Notes: generated by a model not told the origin, from the letters alone. A DNA stretch of 32,500 nt from an uncultured Prevotellaceae bacterium (GCA_902801155.1 CADCHG010000025.1:1-32500), one strand, 5' to 3'; shown: positions 1 to 8,258, counted from the first letter of the stretch. Numbers and translations are program-made.

Positions 1-1
1 G

Positions 2-1306
2 CTTTCGCAGATAAATAAGGATATTACGTATAAATATGGCAGATGGAATACGAGAGGTATCTGGGATAAGAATTATGCGGAGACCCGTATTCCAGGAATT
101 CCTGCTGCTATCTTAGAGATGTTCTCGCATGAGAATCTGTCTGATATGCTGTATGGACATGATCCTAATTTCAAGTTTACTCTCTCACGCTCCGTGTATA
201 AGAGTGTGGTGAGATATCTGGCTGCTAAGCATAATAGGAAGGCTGTAATCCAACCGCTTGCTCCGCATCGTTTTAGGGCTCTTGTGGATTCATACGGTAG
301 GGCTGTTCTTTCTTGGGAAGAGACCGTGGATTCTCTTGAAACCTCAGCAAAGCCCGACTCATACATATTATATACAGCATCAGACGATGGCGATTTTGAC
401 AATGGTACTATTGTAAGGGCAAGAAAGACTACCGTGAATTTAGTGGCAGATAAGGTGTACCGTTTCAAGGTTACTGCAGCCAATAGTGGTGGACAGAGCT
501 TGCCATCCGAGGAACTAGCCTGTGTATGGCATCCAGGAGGCAGGCAGTTGCTTGTCGTTAACGGTTTCCATAGGCTTGCAGGACCTGCTGTTAAGTATAA
601 TGATATGGGACTGGCTACTGGTTTTGATATGGCAGAAGATCCGGGGGTGTCATACGGCAGAACTGCATGCTGGACCAGTCAACTGCCTTTCCTTGCAGGT
701 AACGACTTTAATTATACCACAGAGCATGTTCGTGCTATAGCAACAATGAAGAAGTACAGTGTGGCGAGTTGTTCTTCTGAGTGTATAGGTATGGGCGATG
801 TAATGCTGTCAAGATACAGGCTTCTGGACTTGATTCTTGGTAATGAGCGTAATGATGGCTATTCTTTGAAAAGATATCCTTCTATTTCTCCAATGATGAA
901 GTCGGAACTGAGATATTTCAACGGGGCACTTCTTGTAAGCGGCTCTTATGTGGGATCTGATAATCAGACGCCTGCCGATTCTACCTTCTTGGCAGAAGTC
1001 CTCTATACCGACTATGTGCGTAAGTATAAGGATCAGTCGGACAGTGCACAGGTCGTTACTGGCATGGGAGTAGACTTTGATGTCTATAGAGCATTGAATG
1101 AAGACCACTATGCTTCAACCTCGTCAGACGTGTTACAGCCTCTTGGAACAGCTTTTCCAGCCATGCTCTATGCTGATGGAAGTACGGCTGCAATAGCATG
1201 TAAGGAACGTCGAAGCTTCGTTATGGGATTCCCTTTGGAGTGTATCAGAACAGAAGAACAGCGAGGCCTCTGCATGCGAAGTGTACTGAAATTCCTGCTA
1301 GAGTAG
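2..1306 (+). CDS. Cell-wall amidase-like protein with fibronectin-type domain, 3' part
   Basis: The reading frame is open from the left edge, so the start lies outside the window and 434 residues are visible. The first segment contains YAETRIPGIPAAILEMFSHEN-like sequence (split here as YAETRIPGIP and AAILEMFSHEN), which resembles the C-terminal part of zinc N-acetylmuramoyl-L-alanine amidases (Amidase_3 type). Next comes a fibronectin-III-like stretch (ALVDSYGRAVLSWEE, VYRFKVTAANSGGQSLPSEE) and then a long C-terminal domain without a motif I can name. Bacteroidales proteins of this build are often annotated as xanthan lyase or golvesin-domain proteins. The likely role is an exported peptidoglycan-acting enzyme; this is inference, because the catalytic zinc ligands would lie upstream of the window. 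The stop codon is followed at once by a GC-rich inverted repeat. Confidence 0.6.
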   Translation, partial: LSQINKDITYKYGRWNTRGIWDKNYAETRIPGIPAAILEMFSHENLSDMLYGHDPNFKFTLSRSVYKSVVRYLAAKHNRKAVIQPLAPHRFRALVDSYGRAVLSWEETVDSLETSAKPDSYILYTASDDGDFDNGTIVRARKTTVNLVADKVYRFKVTAANSGGQSLPSEELACVWHPGGRQLLVVNGFHRLAGPAVKYNDMGLATGFDMAEDPGVSYGRTACWTSQLPFLAGNDFNYTTEHVRAIATMKKYSVASCSSECIGMGDVMLSRYRLLDLILGNERNDGYSLKRYPSISPMMKSELRYFNGALLVSGSYVGSDNQTPADSTFLAEVLYTDYVRKYKDQSDSAQVVTGMGVDFDVYRALNEDHYASTSSDVLQPLGTAFPAMLYADGSTAAIACKERRSFVMGFPLECIRTEEQRGLCMRSVLKFLLE

Positions 1307-1430
1307 GTCCACCCAGGCCCTCCTAGAGGGATGTGATATAGTGAGATAAATATTATTAATAATAAATTTAGTCTGTTTTAAGCGAAAGAATGTATAAAAC
1401 ATCCCTCCTTTTGGGAGCGCTTGGGTAGGC
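1307..1430. repeat. GC-rich inverted repeat after the amidase-like gene
   Basis: The left arm is 1307-1333 and the right arm is 1400-1430. They can pair imperfectly: ACCCAGGCCCTCC with GGGAGCGCTTGGGT, and GAGGGATG with CATCCCTC. The loop of about 66 nt is AT-rich. The element begins right after the stop codon and resembles the larger one at 31964-32109. It could act as a 3'-end stem or be a small non-autonomous mobile repeat. Confidence 0.55.
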
Positions 1431-1447
1431 TTTAAAAATAAAAGAAT

Positions 1448-1762
1448 ATGAAAATACAGGCAAATGCATCAGGTACACGCTCTATTGAGGTTTCAAAAGA
1501 GCACCTTGAGACTTTACATAAGTATTCACTACTTAGTGGATTGATAGACAGTAATGGTATTGTGGATGAGCAGGTTCTCGACAAACTGAAACTGAACATC
1601 CGTTCGCTTCTTGATTCTGTAGGTACATCAGACAAGGCTCTTCTTGACCTCTGTTTTGATGTAATATACCATAAGGATATGAAGGCACTCGGTCTTCATA
1701 ATCTCATTTTACTCTACGCTGACACAAAGTTTGATGTGCCAACGGAGGAGGCAAATGTATAA
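1448..1762 (+). CDS. Small hypothetical protein, 104 aa
   Basis: I do not recognise this protein. It is 104 residues, probably cytosolic, with no signal peptide, membrane segment or cysteine-pair motif. It is helix-prone and leucine-rich (LETLHKYSLLSGLIDS, DKALLDLCFDVIYH). The ATG follows an A-rich leader (aaaaataaaagaat), as is common in Bacteroidales. It lies between the amidase-like gene and the radical SAM gene on the same strand, with intergenic repeats on both sides. The codon use looks normal for the window, so I take it as a real gene of unknown function. Confidence 0.6.
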   Translation: MKIQANASGTRSIEVSKEHLETLHKYSLLSGLIDSNGIVDEQVLDKLKLNIRSLLDSVGTSDKALLDLCFDVIYHKDMKALGLHNLILLYADTKFDVPTEEANV

Positions 1763-1813
1763 AAAAGTAGAAGGTATAAAGCCGATGAGGAAAGGAAACT
1801 ATCCACATTACGC

Positions 1814-1841
1814 TTTATACTTTACACTTTAAACTTTAAGT
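1814..1841. repeat. 7-nt-period repeat just before the radical SAM start
   Basis: Four heptads run in perfect register: tttatac, tttacac, tttaaac, tttaagt. The ATG of the next gene follows two bases later. The stretch 1767-1785 (aaagtagaaggtataaagc) is roughly complementary, so the 80-nt gap can fold into a long imperfect hairpin. Confidence 0.65.
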
Positions 1842-1843
1842 AA

Positions 1844-3859
1844 ATGCAACTGACAGATTTTCTGCCAACGACAAAAAAAGAGTGTGAGTTAAGAGGGTGG
1901 AATGAACTTGATGTAATACTCTTCTCCGGCGACGCCTATGTGGATCATCCATCATTTGGTGCTGCCGTGATAGGTCGTACCCTTGAGGCTGCCGGTTATC
2001 GCGTGGCAATCGTGCCACAACCTGACTGGCATGGGGACTACCGTGACTTCAAGAAACTGGGGCGACCAAGGCTTTTCTTCGGCATTTCTCCAGGCTGTAT
2101 GGATTCTATGGTTAATAAATATACAGCCAACAAGCGTTTACGCTCGGAGGATGCTTATTCGCCTGACGGCCGTCATGACTGTCGTCCAGAGTATCCAACA
2201 ATCGTATATTCCAAGATTCTCCGTCAGTTGTTTCCCGATGTCCCGATTGTATTGGGAGGTATTGAGGCTTCCCTAAGAAGACTAACCCACTATGACTATT
2301 GGGAAGACCGTCTGCGTAAGTGCATCCTTTGTGATAGTGCAGGTGATATCATATCCTATGGAATGGGCGAAAAGACCATTCTTGCCATAGCTGAGCAGTT
2401 GGACAGAGGAAGGAAGATAAGTGAAATTACCGAACTTCCTCAAACTGTTTTCCTATGCAGAAAAGAAGATATTCCGGGTGGTATTACCGAGGATGATATT
2501 GTGCTCCATAGCCATGAGGAATGTCTTCGTGACAAGAGGGCAGAGGCTGATAATTTCCGACATATAGAGGAAGAGAGTAATAAGGTTCATGCTCAGCGAC
2601 TTATTCAAGGAGTGGATGGGCGATATGTGGTGGTTAATCCTCCTTATCCGCCTATGACTACCGAGGAGATTGATGCCTCTTTTGATCTGCCTTATACGCG
2701 TGTTCCTCACCCTAAGTATAAAGGCAAGAGGATTCCTGCATACGATATGATTAAGTTCTCGGTGAATATGCATCGAGGATGTTTTGGCGGTTGTGCCTTC
2801 TGTACTATCTCTGCTCATCAGGGAAAGTTCATAGCTTGCCGTTCAAAAGAGAGTATCATGAGGGAGGTGAAGGAAGTGGTGAAACTTCCTGATTTCAAGG
2901 GCTATCTCTCTGATCTTGGGGGACCTTCTGCCAATATGTACGGAATGCACGGACGTAACCTGAAGGCTTGTGCCAAGTGCAAGCGTCCTTCGTGCGTGAA
3001 TCCTGAGATATGCCCGAACCTTGACACTGACCATTCTGCTCTGCTTGATATCTACCGTTCCGTAGATGCCTTGCCAGAGGTAAAGAAGAGTTTCATTGGC
3101 TCTGGCGTGAGATACGACCTCCTGCTTCATCACAGTAAGGACGAGAAATCCAATCAGGCAGCAAGGGAATATACCCGTGAACTTATCTGCAATCATGTGA
3201 GTGGCAGACTGAAGGTTGCGCCTGAGCATACTTCAGATGCCGTTCTGAAGTTGATGAGAAAACCTTCTTTCAAGTTGTTTGAAGAGTTCAAGCGTGTATT
3301 TGATAAGATAAACCGTGAGGAGGGCTTGCGACAGCAGCTCATCCCGTATTTCATTTCCTCACATCCAGGATGTCATGAGGAAGATATGGCTGACCTTGCA
3401 ATCAAAACCAAGCGTCTGGACTTCCAACTTGAACAAGTTCAGGACTTTACCCCTACGCCTATGACCGTTAGTACAGAGACGTGGTATAGCGGATATGATC
3501 CTTACACCCTTGAGCCTGTATTCTCTGCCAAGACGCCAAAGGACAAACTTGCCCAAAGGCAGTTCTTCTTCTGGTACAAACCAGAGGAAAGACGTAATAT
3601 TGAGCAGTCGCTACGCCGAATCGGAAGACCGGATTTGATAAAGGAACTTCTTGGTCAGGTACCTGTTCCTGATAGACGTGAGCATAGTCGTGATAACGCG
3701 AGAAACTCTTCTCGTGATTACCCACGAGATAATAGAAAGCCTGAGCGGAACAAACCAAAATCATACAATCCAAATTTTCAGAATGAGAATCGTAGAAAGC
3801 CAGATAATAGGAAAGCGAAATCAGGAGACGTGCGAGGACGGAATCGTCGTGACAGATGA
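1844..3859 (+). CDS. YgiQ family radical SAM protein
   Basis: This is a 671-residue protein of the YgiQ/UPF0313 family. An N-terminal cobalamin-binding-like segment (VILFSGDAYVDHPSFGAAVIGR, in two pieces; FFGISPGCMDSMVNKYTANK) precedes the radical SAM core. The CxxxCxxC iron-sulfur motif is seen as MHRGCFGGCAFCTIS at about residues 310-324. A second cysteine group follows (KACAKCKRPSCVNPEIC). The C-terminal region is of the DUF3362 type (DFTPTPMTVSTETWYSGYDP). The last 60 residues or so are a low-complexity basic tail rich in R, N, D and K. The chemistry of the family is not well established. The ATG follows a heptad repeat with no Shine-Dalgarno site. The tail overlaps the next gene by 77 nt in another frame. 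Confidence 0.92.
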   Translation: MQLTDFLPTTKKECELRGWNELDVILFSGDAYVDHPSFGAAVIGRTLEAAGYRVAIVPQPDWHGDYRDFKKLGRPRLFFGISPGCMDSMVNKYTANKRLRSEDAYSPDGRHDCRPEYPTIVYSKILRQLFPDVPIVLGGIEASLRRLTHYDYWEDRLRKCILCDSAGDIISYGMGEKTILAIAEQLDRGRKISEITELPQTVFLCRKEDIPGGITEDDIVLHSHEECLRDKRAEADNFRHIEEESNKVHAQRLIQGVDGRYVVVNPPYPPMTTEEIDASFDLPYTRVPHPKYKGKRIPAYDMIKFSVNMHRGCFGGCAFCTISAHQGKFIACRSKESIMREVKEVVKLPDFKGYLSDLGGPSANMYGMHGRNLKACAKCKRPSCVNPEICPNLDTDHSALLDIYRSVDALPEVKKSFIGSGVRYDLLLHHSKDEKSNQAAREYTRELICNHVSGRLKVAPEHTSDAVLKLMRKPSFKLFEEFKRVFDKINREEGLRQQLIPYFISSHPGCHEEDMADLAIKTKRLDFQLEQVQDFTPTPMTVSTETWYSGYDPYTLEPVFSAKTPKDKLAQRQFFFWYKPEERRNIEQSLRRIGRPDLIKELLGQVPVPDRREHSRDNARNSSRDYPRDNRKPERNKPKSYNPNFQNENRRKPDNRKAKSGDVRGRNRRDR

Positions 3860-4583
3860 TTTCATAGCTGTTATTGATGGTAGCACATCCAAGGCTGATG
3901 TCAGATATTCTTCTGATGTCAGCAATGGCAGATTGTGTATGCAAATCGTCTCTCGCATAATATCAGAAAACCTAACTCCAGACTCTACGATTACAGACTT
4001 CTGCCGATTGACTTCTGAGGCCGTTTCTGCCTATTATCCACAGAAGCCCGTGAAGGCTGATAATAACCTTATGGCTGCAAGCGCTGTGGTACTGAACGTA
4101 ATGAAACGTGAGGTGTGGTTTGTAGGTGATTGTCTGTGCCTTATTGATGGCATTCTCTATGAATATCCAAAGCCGGAAGAGGAAATAAATGCCCAAAAGC
4201 GTTCAGAATATATCCACAAATTGCTGAAAGAGGGTGTGGCAACAGTTGATGAATTACGTATTAAAGATATTGGTCGTGATTGTATCAAAAACGAGTTGCG
4301 TAGCTGTTGTGAGAGACAGAATCGTGACTATGCCGTGATTAATGGAATGGATATTCCCGAAAATCTCATTCACGTTGTTTCCGTTGCTGATGCTAAAGAG
4401 GTTGTCCTTGCATCTGACGGCTATCCTATTCTGAAAAGAACCTTGGAAGAAAGTGAAAGAGAGTTAGAGAGAATTATTAAAAATGATCCTCTCTGCATAG
4501 ACATTTATAAAGCCACTAAAGGAGTAATGAAAGGCTATAAGTCCTTTGATGACAGGACGTTTGTTCGAATTGATTTGTATTAA
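3783..4583 (+). CDS. PP2C-like phosphatase-fold protein
   Basis: The protein has 266 residues when started at the internal ATG. Motifs of the PP2C metallophosphatase fold are visible in order: EDGIVVTDDFIAVIDGSTSK near the N-terminus, VWFVGDCLCLIDG in the middle, and VVLASDGYPI near residue 215. The aspartates in IDGST, VGDC and ASDG are the expected metal ligands. The likely activity is metal-dependent Ser/Thr phosphatase or a related hydrolase; the substrate is unknown. Start choice: the frame stays open upstream to a TTG at 3651, but the family-like sequence (QIIGKRNQETCEDG) begins right after ATG 3783, so I chose that. Its first 25 codons overlap the radical SAM gene, suggesting translational coupling. 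Confidence 0.7.
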   Translation: MRIVESQIIGKRNQETCEDGIVVTDDFIAVIDGSTSKADVRYSSDVSNGRLCMQIVSRIISENLTPDSTITDFCRLTSEAVSAYYPQKPVKADNNLMAASAVVLNVMKREVWFVGDCLCLIDGILYEYPKPEEEINAQKRSEYIHKLLKEGVATVDELRIKDIGRDCIKNELRSCCERQNRDYAVINGMDIPENLIHVVSVADAKEVVLASDGYPILKRTLEESERELERIIKNDPLCIDIYKATKGVMKGYKSFDDRTFVRIDLY

Positions 4584-4614
4584 TAAATATCGTTTTATTT
4601 AACTTGAAATATTT

Positions 4615-5250
4615 ATGGACGAATATAAATGGAAATACATCATCGGCATCGATCTCGTTCTTGGAATTATTTTATGTGTTCTTGGATGTTTTCAAGAACT
4701 TGCATTTGTGTTTGTTACATTTTTTGTGATGTGTATATCTGGTATTGTGGGACTTCCATGCCTGTTTTCTGATGAAGACAGAGATACTGGATATGCTTTG
4801 CTTTTTAATATTCTTATAATTCCTTTTTTGTTTTTCCTTATATTTTTAATTGGTGATTATTGTGAAAAAGTATACAATAAATTGACAAGTGATGATATTG
4901 AATATGATATTAATTATAAGGATTGTCAACATGAATTAATATTGCATGGCGATAAATATTTTAAAGAACATTTTTGGGATAGCCGATACAAAAATTCTTT
5001 TGACATTAATCCAATTAGTGACACTTCTCCTAAATTTACTGAATATGGGAATTATCAGAAAATAGATAATAACAGATATTTATTAATTCGAATTATCCCA
5101 TATTTTGAAGCACATTCTAAAGAAAAAGACTGCAAAGATTTTCTTATCAAGGATACTTTGTTGCTATCAAATGATACTTTGTACTATTTTTATAGTAAGC
5201 CAGTTCTTGTTAGAAAAAGAAATTGGTATAGAAAATTAATTTCACTATGA
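4615..5250 (+). CDS. AT-rich hypothetical membrane protein
   Basis: This is a 211-residue protein I do not recognise. The N-terminal 85 residues hold about three hydrophobic segments (IIGIDLVLGIILCVLG, FVFVTFFVMCISGIVGL, LLFNILIIPFLFFLIFLIG). The C-terminal 125 residues or so are hydrophilic, rich in D, K, Y and N, and probably form a soluble domain. Base composition is clearly more AT-rich than the neighbours, with many AAT, TTT and ATT codons, which may indicate recent acquisition or weak expression. It has 31 nt to the upstream gene and is followed by a hairpin and T-run, so it may end the upstream operon. Confidence 0.6.
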   Translation: MDEYKWKYIIGIDLVLGIILCVLGCFQELAFVFVTFFVMCISGIVGLPCLFSDEDRDTGYALLFNILIIPFLFFLIFLIGDYCEKVYNKLTSDDIEYDINYKDCQHELILHGDKYFKEHFWDSRYKNSFDINPISDTSPKFTEYGNYQKIDNNRYLLIRIIPYFEAHSKEKDCKDFLIKDTLLLSNDTLYYFYSKPVLVRKRNWYRKLISL

Positions 5251-5255
5251 TATAC

Positions 5256-5297
5256 TCCCACACTCCAAAGCAAACTCCTTGGCTGTGTGGGATTTTT
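5256..5297 (+). terminator. Terminator-like hairpin after the orphan membrane gene
   Basis: TCCCACAC (5256-5263) pairs with GTGTGGGA (5285-5292), followed by TTTTT. The loop contains CAAAGCAAACTCCTTG, which can alternatively pair with CAAGGAGTTTTTGCTTTG at 5328-5345. Two competing structures are therefore possible. Confidence 0.5.
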
Positions 5298-5360
5298 CAT
5301 GCCTTTTTCTTGCTGTTTTTGATAAGAACAAGGAGTTTTTGCTTTGCGCCTTAGTTCTGG

Positions 5361-5432
5361 CTTCGCTCTTCCTTCGCTTTCGGAGCGAAGAATTAGCCTC
5401 GGCATGATAAAGGCACAATGGCTGATCTACGG
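5361..5432. repeat. Dispersed repeat, copy A
   Basis: This stretch (cttcgctcttccttcgc, then cggagcgaagaattagcctc and ggcacaatggctgatctacg) is about 75% alike by eye to 31061-31150. Both copies read LPRLILRS on the minus strand. Both lie 60-70 nt upstream of a strong plus-strand promoter. No terminal repeats or target duplication are evident. Confidence 0.5.
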
Positions 5433-5451
5433 AGTCACAGCGTTGTCACAT

Positions 5452-5485
5452 AGGATTCCTGTTAATTAGAATCCTGTTTTTTTTT
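5452..5485 (+). terminator. Rho-independent terminator upstream of lemA
   Basis: AGGATTC (5452-5458) pairs with GAATCCT (5469-5475) across a 10-nt loop and is followed by G and nine T. It lies 200 nt past the upstream gene, so it may end a transcript that includes repeat copy A. Confidence 0.65.
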
Positions 5486-5492
5486 CTCAAAA

Positions 5493-5524
5493 TTTGCAGA
5501 TATTAAAGAAATAGTGTAAATTTG
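5493..5524 (+). promoter_or_regulatory. Bacteroidetes-type promoter of lemA
   Basis: A TTTG -33 box (5493-5496) and TAAATTTG -7 box (5517-5524) are separated by exactly 20 nt. Transcription should begin near 5530, giving a leader of about 75 nt before lemA. Confidence 0.75.
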
Positions 5525-5604
5525 CATGGGATTTTACAGGCTGTTAATCTGTAGGTTTTCATACAAGAATGTAAAGAGCAAATAAACATAGAAAAAATAT
5601 CATT

Positions 5605-6147
5605 ATGGCAAACATTATACTTATCGTTGCAGTTGCGATAATCTTCGTTTTCTGTATCTTCGTGTATAATAGTCTTATTCAGCTTTCAAACAAGGTGAAG
5701 GAGGCATTCTCTACTATGGACGTGTATCTGAAACAGCGTTTTGACCTTATCCCGAATCTCGTGGATACTGTCAAGGCGTATGCCAAACATGAGGCTGACA
5801 CACTCGAAGAACTGACCAAGCGTCGTGCAGGTGTGGCTACAAATGATATCGACGGCCAGATTGAGGGGGAGATGTGTATTGGCGAGGCTTTGAGCCGTAT
5901 TCTTGTTGTGGTGGAGAAATATCCAGAACTCAAGGCAAGTGAGAATTTCCTTGATCTGCATAAGCGCATTGTGAAGGTTGAAGATGATATTGCGTTTGCT
6001 CGACGTTACTATAACGGTAGCGTGAGACAGTATAATGACAAGTGCCAGATGTTTCCTTATAACATCATTGCTAATATCTTCGGATTCAAGTCAAAGAAGA
6101 TGTATGAGATTCAGAATGTTGCGGAGAGGGAGGTGCCAAATGCATAG
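5605..6147 (+). CDS. lemA: LemA family protein
   Basis: The protein has 180 residues, typical of LemA. It has one N-terminal membrane segment (ANIILIVAVAIIFVFCIFV, residues 2-20) followed by a helical-bundle domain with the family pattern: YNSLIQLSNKVKEAF, then the VYLKQRFDLIPNLVDTVKAY block and AFARRYYNGSVRQYN near the C-terminus. The family has no settled biochemical role; it is membrane-anchored and often paired with DUF2207 or TPM-domain proteins. Here its stop overlaps the start of the DUF2207 gene by 8 nt, so the two are probably co-translated. Confidence 0.92.
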   Translation: MANIILIVAVAIIFVFCIFVYNSLIQLSNKVKEAFSTMDVYLKQRFDLIPNLVDTVKAYAKHEADTLEELTKRRAGVATNDIDGQIEGEMCIGEALSRILVVVEKYPELKASENFLDLHKRIVKVEDDIAFARRYYNGSVRQYNDKCQMFPYNIIANIFGFKSKKMYEIQNVAEREVPNA

Positions 6148-8035
6148 GCTGCACAGATTGCTGTTCTCCTTTGCCTTGCTGCTGGTGAGTGCCTGTGCAT
6201 TTGCCGACCTGGGAGGTTTCTACTATGAGAACGTAAAGTATGAGGCTTACGTTCATAAGAATAACGTATGGGATGTAAAGGAGACATTTGTCATCAACTT
6301 CCTTGAACCCCGTCATGGATTCTATCGTTTCATTCCCATGAAGTTCAGTCTCTGGCATGACGTGACGAATGATTCGGGGGAGAAGAGCAGGGAGGAGTTC
6401 CCTTATATCGTGGATATTGACGATGTGGAGGTGTCTGGCGGCCCTATTCATGAGCAGACAGAGGAAATGGATAACCATATCATTCAGATTGGTGATGCCG
6501 ACAGAATGGTTGAGGGGATACAGACCTATGTGATAAGCTATAAGTTCAAGTATCCTGATGACCGTGTAGCGACCAAGGACATTCTGTTCCATACAATTCT
6601 CGGTGCTGATTTCAAGGAGGATATAAGGCATTTTGACTTCAGAATTGAATTTGAGAAGCCATTGCCTCAGAAGGCGGTGGATAATCTGAGATGGTATAGC
6701 GGAAGTTATGGAAATGAGAGCAATATCATACCTATTGAATATGAGGCAACTACAACATACATAGCGGGTATGTGCGACTCTATACAGCCGAATCATGCTA
6801 TTACAGCCTATATGGAACTTCCGGAAGGATATTACGAGGGCGTTGAGAAGGTGCAGTATTTCTGGCATTACCTATGGCTCGCGTTGACCGTGGTGTGTCT
6901 CCTCGTCATTTTCTTCCGTGCATTTACGATAGACAGAGGCCGTAACGTGGTGAAGACGATAGAGTTCTATCCTCCCGATGGAATATCAAGTGCGGAGGTT
7001 GGTGTTATTATTGACAATAGTGCGGATGATGGTGATATTTCATCGCTAATCCCATGGTTTGCGGAGCAGGGCTATCTCAGGATTGATGAGATTGAGAATA
7101 AGAAGATAGAACTTACAAAGCTGAGGAATCTGCCGGATAATGCCCCAATTTATCAGAAAAAACTGATGAGCTTATTCTTTTCAAAAGGTAGAAATACGGT
7201 TAGGCTCAATCAGTTGGGCGATAAATCCTTGGAAATGAATGGAGTGAAGTCGGCATTAAAGAAAGTGTTTAGCGAGGATGGTAGAAAGAACCTCGTCAAG
7301 ACAGATTCTTGGGTGTATATGTACATTCCGTTGCTGTTGTTCGGTACGCTCACTATTGCAACGAATATCGTTCAGTACTTTACGGTTGATGAGTTGTTTT
7401 TGGCTGGTTTTATCTGGCTTTTGCCGGCAGGATTGGGGCTGTCATTGCGTCTGGCCGGGAGTGATTCCGACCTCTATTCCTCAGCCTTTAAGCGTGTTAT
7501 ATTCTTTCTCGTGAAGTTTACCATAATGGCTATGGTAGCATTGATGTATAGCCAATGTACGGATTACGGTTCTCCAATGGCAGATTGGGAGATATTCCTG
7601 TTCTTCCTTGTCAATTTCCTTGCCTTAGAGCTATGCGGGCGGTTCAAGTTGAATACGGCCTACCGTATTGATATGATGGGGCGTCTGCTTGGTTTCAAGG
7701 AATTCATAGAGACGGCAGAGAAGGAGAACCTTGAGCGGTTGCAGATGGAGGATGCAACTTATTTCTATCGAGTGCTGCCATACGCTATGGTCTTCGGACT
7801 TGCAAATACGTGGGCAAGGAAGTTCAAGACCATTACCGTAGAGAAGCCTGATTGGTACACTACCGCCGGAATATATAACGGAACAAACTTTACCAATCAC
7901 TTGGTTAGCAGCGTGAATGATACGGTTCGCAGTCACGTTTCGTCATGTTCTCATAGTTCTTCCCATGGAGGAGGGCATAGTGGCGGTGGCTTCTCCGGTG
8001 GCGGAGGAGGAGGCGGTGGCGGCGGTAGCTGGTAA
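6140..8035 (+). CDS. DUF2207 membrane protein with Gly-rich tail
   Basis: The protein has 631 residues. A signal peptide (MHRLHRLLFSFALLLVSACAFA) is followed by an extracytoplasmic N-terminal domain with the DUF2207 hallmark (YEAYVHKNNVWDVKETFVI). A membrane segment lies near residue 250 (HYLWLALTVVCLLVIFF), then a domain with ISSAEVGVIIDNSADDGDIS, and three or four more membrane segments around residues 395-500. The C-terminus is a His/Ser stretch followed by an almost pure glycine tail ending GGSW, common in this family and thought to be a flexible tail. Start choice: ATG 6140 overlaps the lemA stop and gives the signal peptide; the frame extends upstream to 6035 only as a shadow of lemA. 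Function is unknown; an envelope role with LemA is inferred. Confidence 0.88.
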   Translation: MHRLHRLLFSFALLLVSACAFADLGGFYYENVKYEAYVHKNNVWDVKETFVINFLEPRHGFYRFIPMKFSLWHDVTNDSGEKSREEFPYIVDIDDVEVSGGPIHEQTEEMDNHIIQIGDADRMVEGIQTYVISYKFKYPDDRVATKDILFHTILGADFKEDIRHFDFRIEFEKPLPQKAVDNLRWYSGSYGNESNIIPIEYEATTTYIAGMCDSIQPNHAITAYMELPEGYYEGVEKVQYFWHYLWLALTVVCLLVIFFRAFTIDRGRNVVKTIEFYPPDGISSAEVGVIIDNSADDGDISSLIPWFAEQGYLRIDEIENKKIELTKLRNLPDNAPIYQKKLMSLFFSKGRNTVRLNQLGDKSLEMNGVKSALKKVFSEDGRKNLVKTDSWVYMYIPLLLFGTLTIATNIVQYFTVDELFLAGFIWLLPAGLGLSLRLAGSDSDLYSSAFKRVIFFLVKFTIMAMVALMYSQCTDYGSPMADWEIFLFFLVNFLALELCGRFKLNTAYRIDMMGRLLGFKEFIETAEKENLERLQMEDATYFYRVLPYAMVFGLANTWARKFKTITVEKPDWYTTAGIYNGTNFTNHLVSSVNDTVRSHVSSCSHSSSHGGGHSGGGFSGGGGGGGGGGSW

Positions 8036-8053
8036 GGCTTTAGTCTTTATCGG

Positions 8054-8173
8054 CTATCTCCACATCATTCCGCATTCAAGGCATCTGTAAGTACCGTCAC
8101 AAAGCACCTGTATGTCCTCGCTACCGCAATAAGGGCAAAGTCCTGATTCATTTTCAAATTCGTTAGGTTTCAT
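8054..8173 (-). CDS. 39-residue zinc-ribbon protein
   Basis: This small gene encodes 39 residues. Two cysteine pairs, CPYC (13-16) and CLEC (31-34), are spaced as in a treble-clef or rubredoxin-like zinc ribbon, and the protein ends GMMWR. It has no signal or membrane segment. Support for a real gene is the intact Zn-ribbon pattern, the short leader (about 45 nt) and a consensus promoter at 8226-8258 on the same strand. It is convergent with the DUF2207 gene, 18 nt from its stop. The role is unknown; such proteins may bind nucleic acid or a partner. Confidence 0.65.
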   Translation of the reverse strand: MKPNEFENESGLCPYCGSEDIQVLCDGTYRCLECGMMWR

Positions 8174-8225
8174 AGATAATACTGTTTGGGGATGTATTTG
8201 ACCGTTGCGTTACTGATTCTGATTG

Positions 8226-8258
8226 CAAAGATACAACAAATTTTCTTGTTTCTGCAAA
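8226..8258 (-). promoter_or_regulatory. Promoter of the small zinc-ribbon gene
   Basis: On the minus strand, TTTG (8258-8255) and TATCTTTG (8233-8226) are 21 nt apart, close to the Bacteroidetes consensus. The start site should fall near 8220. Confidence 0.65.

Noticed and set aside
3651-3782. TTG-started extension of the PP2C-like gene
   Set aside because: The added residues show no family similarity and deepen the overlap; ATG 3783 precedes the conserved part.
5190-5405. 71-codon minus-strand frame
   Set aside because: It overlaps the orphan gene end, a hairpin and repeat copy A; LPRLILRS recurs only because the repeat recurs.
6035-6139. Upstream extension of the DUF2207 gene
   Set aside because: It lies in lemA and would bury the signal peptide.
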